A DNA stretch of 33,210 nt from Clostridia bacterium (lineage in GTDB: Bacteria > Bacillota > Clostridia > Christensenellales > UBA1242). The notes below the pieces were generated by a model that was not told where the DNA came from, did no database searches, and was given only the letters and a program-made list of their open reading frames with translations. The position numbers were made by a program, and so were the translations under genes. This document shows, one piece after another, positions 30,200 through 33,210 of this stretch. Position 1 is the stretch's first letter; each line of letters starts with the position of its first letter. The stretch lies in NCBI GenBank assembly GCA_017621525.1, contig JAGASX010000008.1:1-33210 (forward strand), written 5' to 3'.

Positions 30200-33037
30200 A
30201 TGGAAACGAAAAAAGTATTAAGCATAATATTTAGTTTGTTATTTGTTGGTGCTTTTGCTTTCGTTCTCGTGTGGGGTATTACAAACTTCAATAAAGTTCA
30301 AGAAGGTTTATCTGGAACGGGACTTTATACACAAGAAGATTTGAATAAAGCATACGAAGATGGATACGATAAGGCATTAACCGATAAGGCTGAATATGAA
30401 GAATTGATTAACAGTTATAGAGATACAATAACAACTTTGACCGACCAAGTAACTCTTTTAACTTATGCTAATCAAGATTGTGAAACTCAAATAAAGAACC
30501 TTACTGAAACAAAGCAAGGTTTAGAAACACAAGTTGCTAATTTGACAAGTATTAAGAACCAAAATGAAGCAACAATTACAAGCTTAAATGCTGAAATAGT
30601 TAGTTTGGAAAAACAAGTTAAGACATTAACTGAAAGCAACGAAGATAAAGATGAAGAAATTGCAGTTTTGAAGAATCAAATTGCTAATTTACAGGCTTTA
30701 ATATCTCAATTACAAACAACTAATGCTCTTAATGTAGAAACTATTAACAGCTTAAATGCTCAAATTACTAATCTTAATGCTCAAATCAGCGACCTTACAA
30801 TGCAATTACAAAACAATTCAAGCAATGTAATCGCATTACAAAATCGTATTGCAGAACTTGAAAGAACGGTTGCGTATTACGAACAATATATTGCAAATCT
30901 TGAAAATGGCGAACAGGTTGTAGCGACATTTGAATTTGCAGGAAGTGTTTATAATATTCAAATACTAGCAAAGAACAGTATTGCAACTGTAACAACTCCA
31001 ACTTCTACCGATTATGTTATCTTTAACTATTGGACTGTTGATGGGGTGCAAGTAGATTTATCTACTTATCAAGTTGAAACAAATACAAGATTTGTAGCAA
31101 ATGTAACTTACAAATATGATGTTAAGTTTGTTGTAAATAATGAAGAATATGATAGTCAAGTGGTCGTAAAAAATGGTTATCCAACACTACCAGCAAATCC
31201 TGTTGTTGAAGGATATGAATTTGACGGCTGGACTACTAATGGTGTTGATATTGTAAAACCTAATACAAGTGCTGTAACTATGAATACAACTTATTATGCA
31301 AAACTTACAAAACTTCATACTGTAACATTTATGTATGAAGATTGGGTAATGGAAACACAACAAGTTAGAAATGGAAGTTATGCAAGTGCAGTTAGTGTAG
31401 AAAATACAAACTATAAGACATTTAATGGTTGGTTGTTAAATGGTGCAAAGGTTGATTTATCTACTTATAAAATTACAGGTGCAGAAACTTTTGTTGCTGA
31501 CATTATTTACAGCTATGATGTTAAGTTTATTTCTGACGGTGCGACTTACAACTCGCAGATCATAGCGAAAAATAATAAAGTGTCTATTCCTAACAATCCA
31601 GTAAAACAAGGTTATGAGTTTGATGGTTGGACTCTTGATGGAAGCAATATTATCAATCTTACAACTTATTCTATTACTGAAAACACAACTTTTGTGGCTA
31701 AATTTACTAAAATTCATACAGTAACATTTATTCACGAAAATAATGTAATATCAACTCAAAAAATTAGAAATGGTGAATATGCAAATTTTGTAAATATTGA
31801 TGCAGGTTATAATATTTTTGATGGTTGGACTATAAATGGTAATTTGGTTGATGTTTCAACTTACGCTATTAACGAAGATACAACTTTTTATTCAAAAATC
31901 ACTATCAATACTGCTGAATTAAAACGAGAAACTTTTGCAAGTTCTATACCTTCAAAATACGATATTACAAATGTAGTATTTGATAGATATACAAGCAATA
32001 ATCAATATGTTGTAAATGGTGTAAATGTTATAAGTGGCTTAACTCCAACACCATTAAATGACGATAATACAATCCAGTTATATGTAAAAAATATGGATAT
32101 TTATGTGTTGTCAAATATGAGAATTAAGATTGATACAGGAAACAAATTCTTCCAAGCATTTTATAGTGTTCAAAGCATTACATTGAATAACTTTGACACA
32201 AGTGAAGTTACAGATATGGCGAATATGTTTTCAGATTGCGAAGTAATAGAAACGCTAGATGTGTCAATGTTAGATACTTCTAATGTTACAACAATGAGCA
32301 GTATGTTTAGTTATAACGATAAAATGACTTCATTAAATATTTCAAATTTTGATACAAGTAATGTAACAAATATGCACTATATGTTTGCAAGTTGTGATTT
32401 ATTAGAAACATTAGATGTATCTCATTTTAATACAAGTAAAGTAGAAAGATTTAGTGGAATGTTTTCAAGCTGTCCTATGTTGAAGTTTGTTGATGTTTCA
32501 GATTTTGATACTTCAAGCGCAACTGACTTCGGCACAATGTTTGGTTACTGCGATAGTCTAAACGGAATAGATGTTTCAAACTTTGATACAAGTAAATCAA
32601 CTTCTTTACAACTTATGTTTACAGGCTGTAAGGCTTTAACTTATATTGATGTGTCTAATTTTGATACAAGCAATGTAACAAACTTTTCTGGAATGTTCCA
32701 AAATTGTGCATCATTAACTTCAATAGATGTTTCAAACTTTAACACAGATAAAATGACTTCTGTAAATTATATTTTCTATGGCTGTTCTTCATTAAAAACC
32801 ATTGATGTAACAAGTTTTAAGACACATAACATTACAGATTTCAGGGGTATTTTTGCAAGTTGTCCTTCATTAACAACTATTTATGCTAATGATAATTTCA
32901 ACACTGCAAAATGCACAAACGATTATAACTTATTTAATGGTTCAAAAGCGTTGGTTGGTGCAATCGCTTATGACAGTTCTAAATTAAGTATTGCTTATGC
33001 TAACTACAAGACTGGATACTTTACTTATAAGGCATAA
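30200..33037 (+). CDS. 945-aa anchored adhesin-like protein: coiled coil, InlB repeats, BspA (DUF285) repeats
   Basis: The basic start and helix at ~7-27 predict an N-in signal anchor. Residues ~45-235 are a long coiled coil (heptads such as ITSLNAEIVSLEKQVKTLTE). Residues ~240-572 hold five InlB/Listeria-Bacteroides-type units of ~66 residues with GYEFDGW motifs. Residues ~658-911 hold about ten 26-residue BspA-type repeats (LTxIDVSNFDTSNVTNFSGMFxxC). No enzyme motif or LPXTG was seen. BspA and InlB repeats mediate binding to proteins or cells. Its place just before a Zot-like gene is that of pIII-type adsorption proteins, so a receptor-binding virion protein is inferred, with a lysogen surface adhesin as alternative. 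An AAAGGAG site lies upstream. Confidence 0.85.
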   Translation: METKKVLSIIFSLLFVGAFAFVLVWGITNFNKVQEGLSGTGLYTQEDLNKAYEDGYDKALTDKAEYEELINSYRDTITTLTDQVTLLTYANQDCETQIKNLTETKQGLETQVANLTSIKNQNEATITSLNAEIVSLEKQVKTLTESNEDKDEEIAVLKNQIANLQALISQLQTTNALNVETINSLNAQITNLNAQISDLTMQLQNNSSNVIALQNRIAELERTVAYYEQYIANLENGEQVVATFEFAGSVYNIQILAKNSIATVTTPTSTDYVIFNYWTVDGVQVDLSTYQVETNTRFVANVTYKYDVKFVVNNEEYDSQVVVKNGYPTLPANPVVEGYEFDGWTTNGVDIVKPNTSAVTMNTTYYAKLTKLHTVTFMYEDWVMETQQVRNGSYASAVSVENTNYKTFNGWLLNGAKVDLSTYKITGAETFVADIIYSYDVKFISDGATYNSQIIAKNNKVSIPNNPVKQGYEFDGWTLDGSNIINLTTYSITENTTFVAKFTKIHTVTFIHENNVISTQKIRNGEYANFVNIDAGYNIFDGWTINGNLVDVSTYAINEDTTFYSKITINTAELKRETFASSIPSKYDITNVVFDRYTSNNQYVVNGVNVISGLTPTPLNDDNTIQLYVKNMDIYVLSNMRIKIDTGNKFFQAFYSVQSITLNNFDTSEVTDMANMFSDCEVIETLDVSMLDTSNVTTMSSMFSYNDKMTSLNISNFDTSNVTNMHYMFASCDLLETLDVSHFNTSKVERFSGMFSSCPMLKFVDVSDFDTSSATDFGTMFGYCDSLNGIDVSNFDTSKSTSLQLMFTGCKALTYIDVSNFDTSNVTNFSGMFQNCASLTSIDVSNFNTDKMTSVNYIFYGCSSLKTIDVTSFKTHNITDFRGIFASCPSLTTIYANDNFNTAKCTNDYNLFNGSKALVGAIAYDSSKLSIAYANYKTGYFTYKA
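30917..31915 (+). repeat. Five InlB-type repeat units in the adhesin-like protein
   Basis: Units start at residues ~240, 306, 373, 439 and 506. Units 2 and 4 both begin YDVKF; units 3 and 5 both begin HTVTF. This indicates duplication of a two-unit block. Confidence 0.75.
32171..32933 (+). repeat. About ten BspA/DUF285 repeats of 26 residues (78 bp)
   Basis: DVSNFDTS and its variants recur with a 78-bp period (for example gatg at 32492 and 32570). Each unit carries MF or IF before a conserved Cys in most units. The last unit is degenerate. Confidence 0.85.
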
Positions 33038-33042
33038 CAATT

Positions 33043-33210
33043 ATGATAACGATTATCTTTGCACCACCTAGAACAGGTAAGACCTGTTTTATGACTCATT
33101 TGTTAAATATGAGAGCATTTGACAGGGAACGAAATCGTGATATGGCGAGAGAGATAATCAGAAAAAATAATAATGGCTTTAACCTGACCGTGCCTAAACA
33201 CTGCGTAAGT
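33043..33210 (+). CDS. Start of a Zot-like (pI) P-loop ATPase (partial)
   Basis: Only 56 residues are visible, from MITIIFAPPRTGKTCFMTHL. A beta strand leads straight into a Walker A loop (APPRTGKT) at the very N-terminus, then a helix. This is the start of the Zot/pI ATPases that drive filamentous phage assembly through the membrane. The gene follows the anchored proteins by 5 nt with a weak AAGG site and runs past the window edge. From so little sequence, other P-loop ATPases (FtsK/HerA-like) remain possible; gene order is the main support. The first Gly of the classical Walker A is Ala here. Confidence 0.6.
   Translation, partial: MITIIFAPPRTGKTCFMTHLLNMRAFDRERNRDMAREIIRKNNNGFNLTVPKHCVS

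Noticed and set aside
32171-32933. CRISPR-like array from the regular 78-bp period
   Set aside because: The period is coding (26-residue BspA repeats) and the units are diverged throughout with no spacer pattern.

Overview
The window reads as a chromosomal segment of a low-GC, Gram-positive-type gut bacterium (uncultured Clostridia/Bacillota is my inference). The basis is AGGAGG-type ribosome binding sites, a lipoprotein and giant surface protein with InlB, YDG and Big domains, no outer-membrane genes, and a GGGAGGTGGCAC-containing intergenic repeat. About 22.3 kb of host DNA is followed by a more AT-rich mobile element that runs off the right edge.

Host part (1 to ~22,350): the 3' end of a DUF6273-type surface protein; a REP-like intergenic repeat; a minus-strand lipoprotein with Ig-like domains and a short beta-helix; trpS with a near-consensus promoter; and, divergent from trpS, one 18.95-kb gene for a 6,316-residue secreted protein held by a C-terminal transmembrane helix. 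This giant has related modules at its two extreme ends and a ~660-residue block that occurs twice in diverged form. A terminator, a second copy of the intergenic repeat and a hairpin close the host part.

Element part (~22,350 to beyond 33,210): on the minus strand, a large serine recombinase preceded by an overlapping free-standing resolvase domain that has lost its catalytic serine, and a possible 68-aa leader gene. A control region built as a diverged inverted duplication follows. On the plus strand come a 47-aa gene, a LexA-type self-cleaving repressor with a 17-bp-spaced promoter and a palindromic operator candidate, a structured-RNA candidate leading into a zinc-ribbon gene, and a small HTH-like late-regulator candidate with a partner gene. 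A 350-bp non-coding block with palindromes and tandem repeats comes next. The last module is two small soluble proteins (one basic, one a candidate ssDNA-binding protein), two tiny membrane proteins, a strong terminator, three N-terminally membrane-anchored proteins (430, 170 and 945 aa), and the start of a P-loop ATPase.

The order of that last module (ssDNA binder, tiny hydrophobic coat candidates, terminator, anchored minor-coat/adsorption proteins, Zot-like ATPase) matches the filamentous phage (inovirus) structural and assembly module. I therefore infer an integrated Gram-positive inovirus-like prophage with serine-recombinase integration and LexA-type lysogeny control. Its largest virion or surface protein carries InlB and BspA repeats, as bacterial adhesins do. 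The replication initiator and the right attachment site are not in the window, so the inference rests on architecture and on the first 56 residues of the ATPase.
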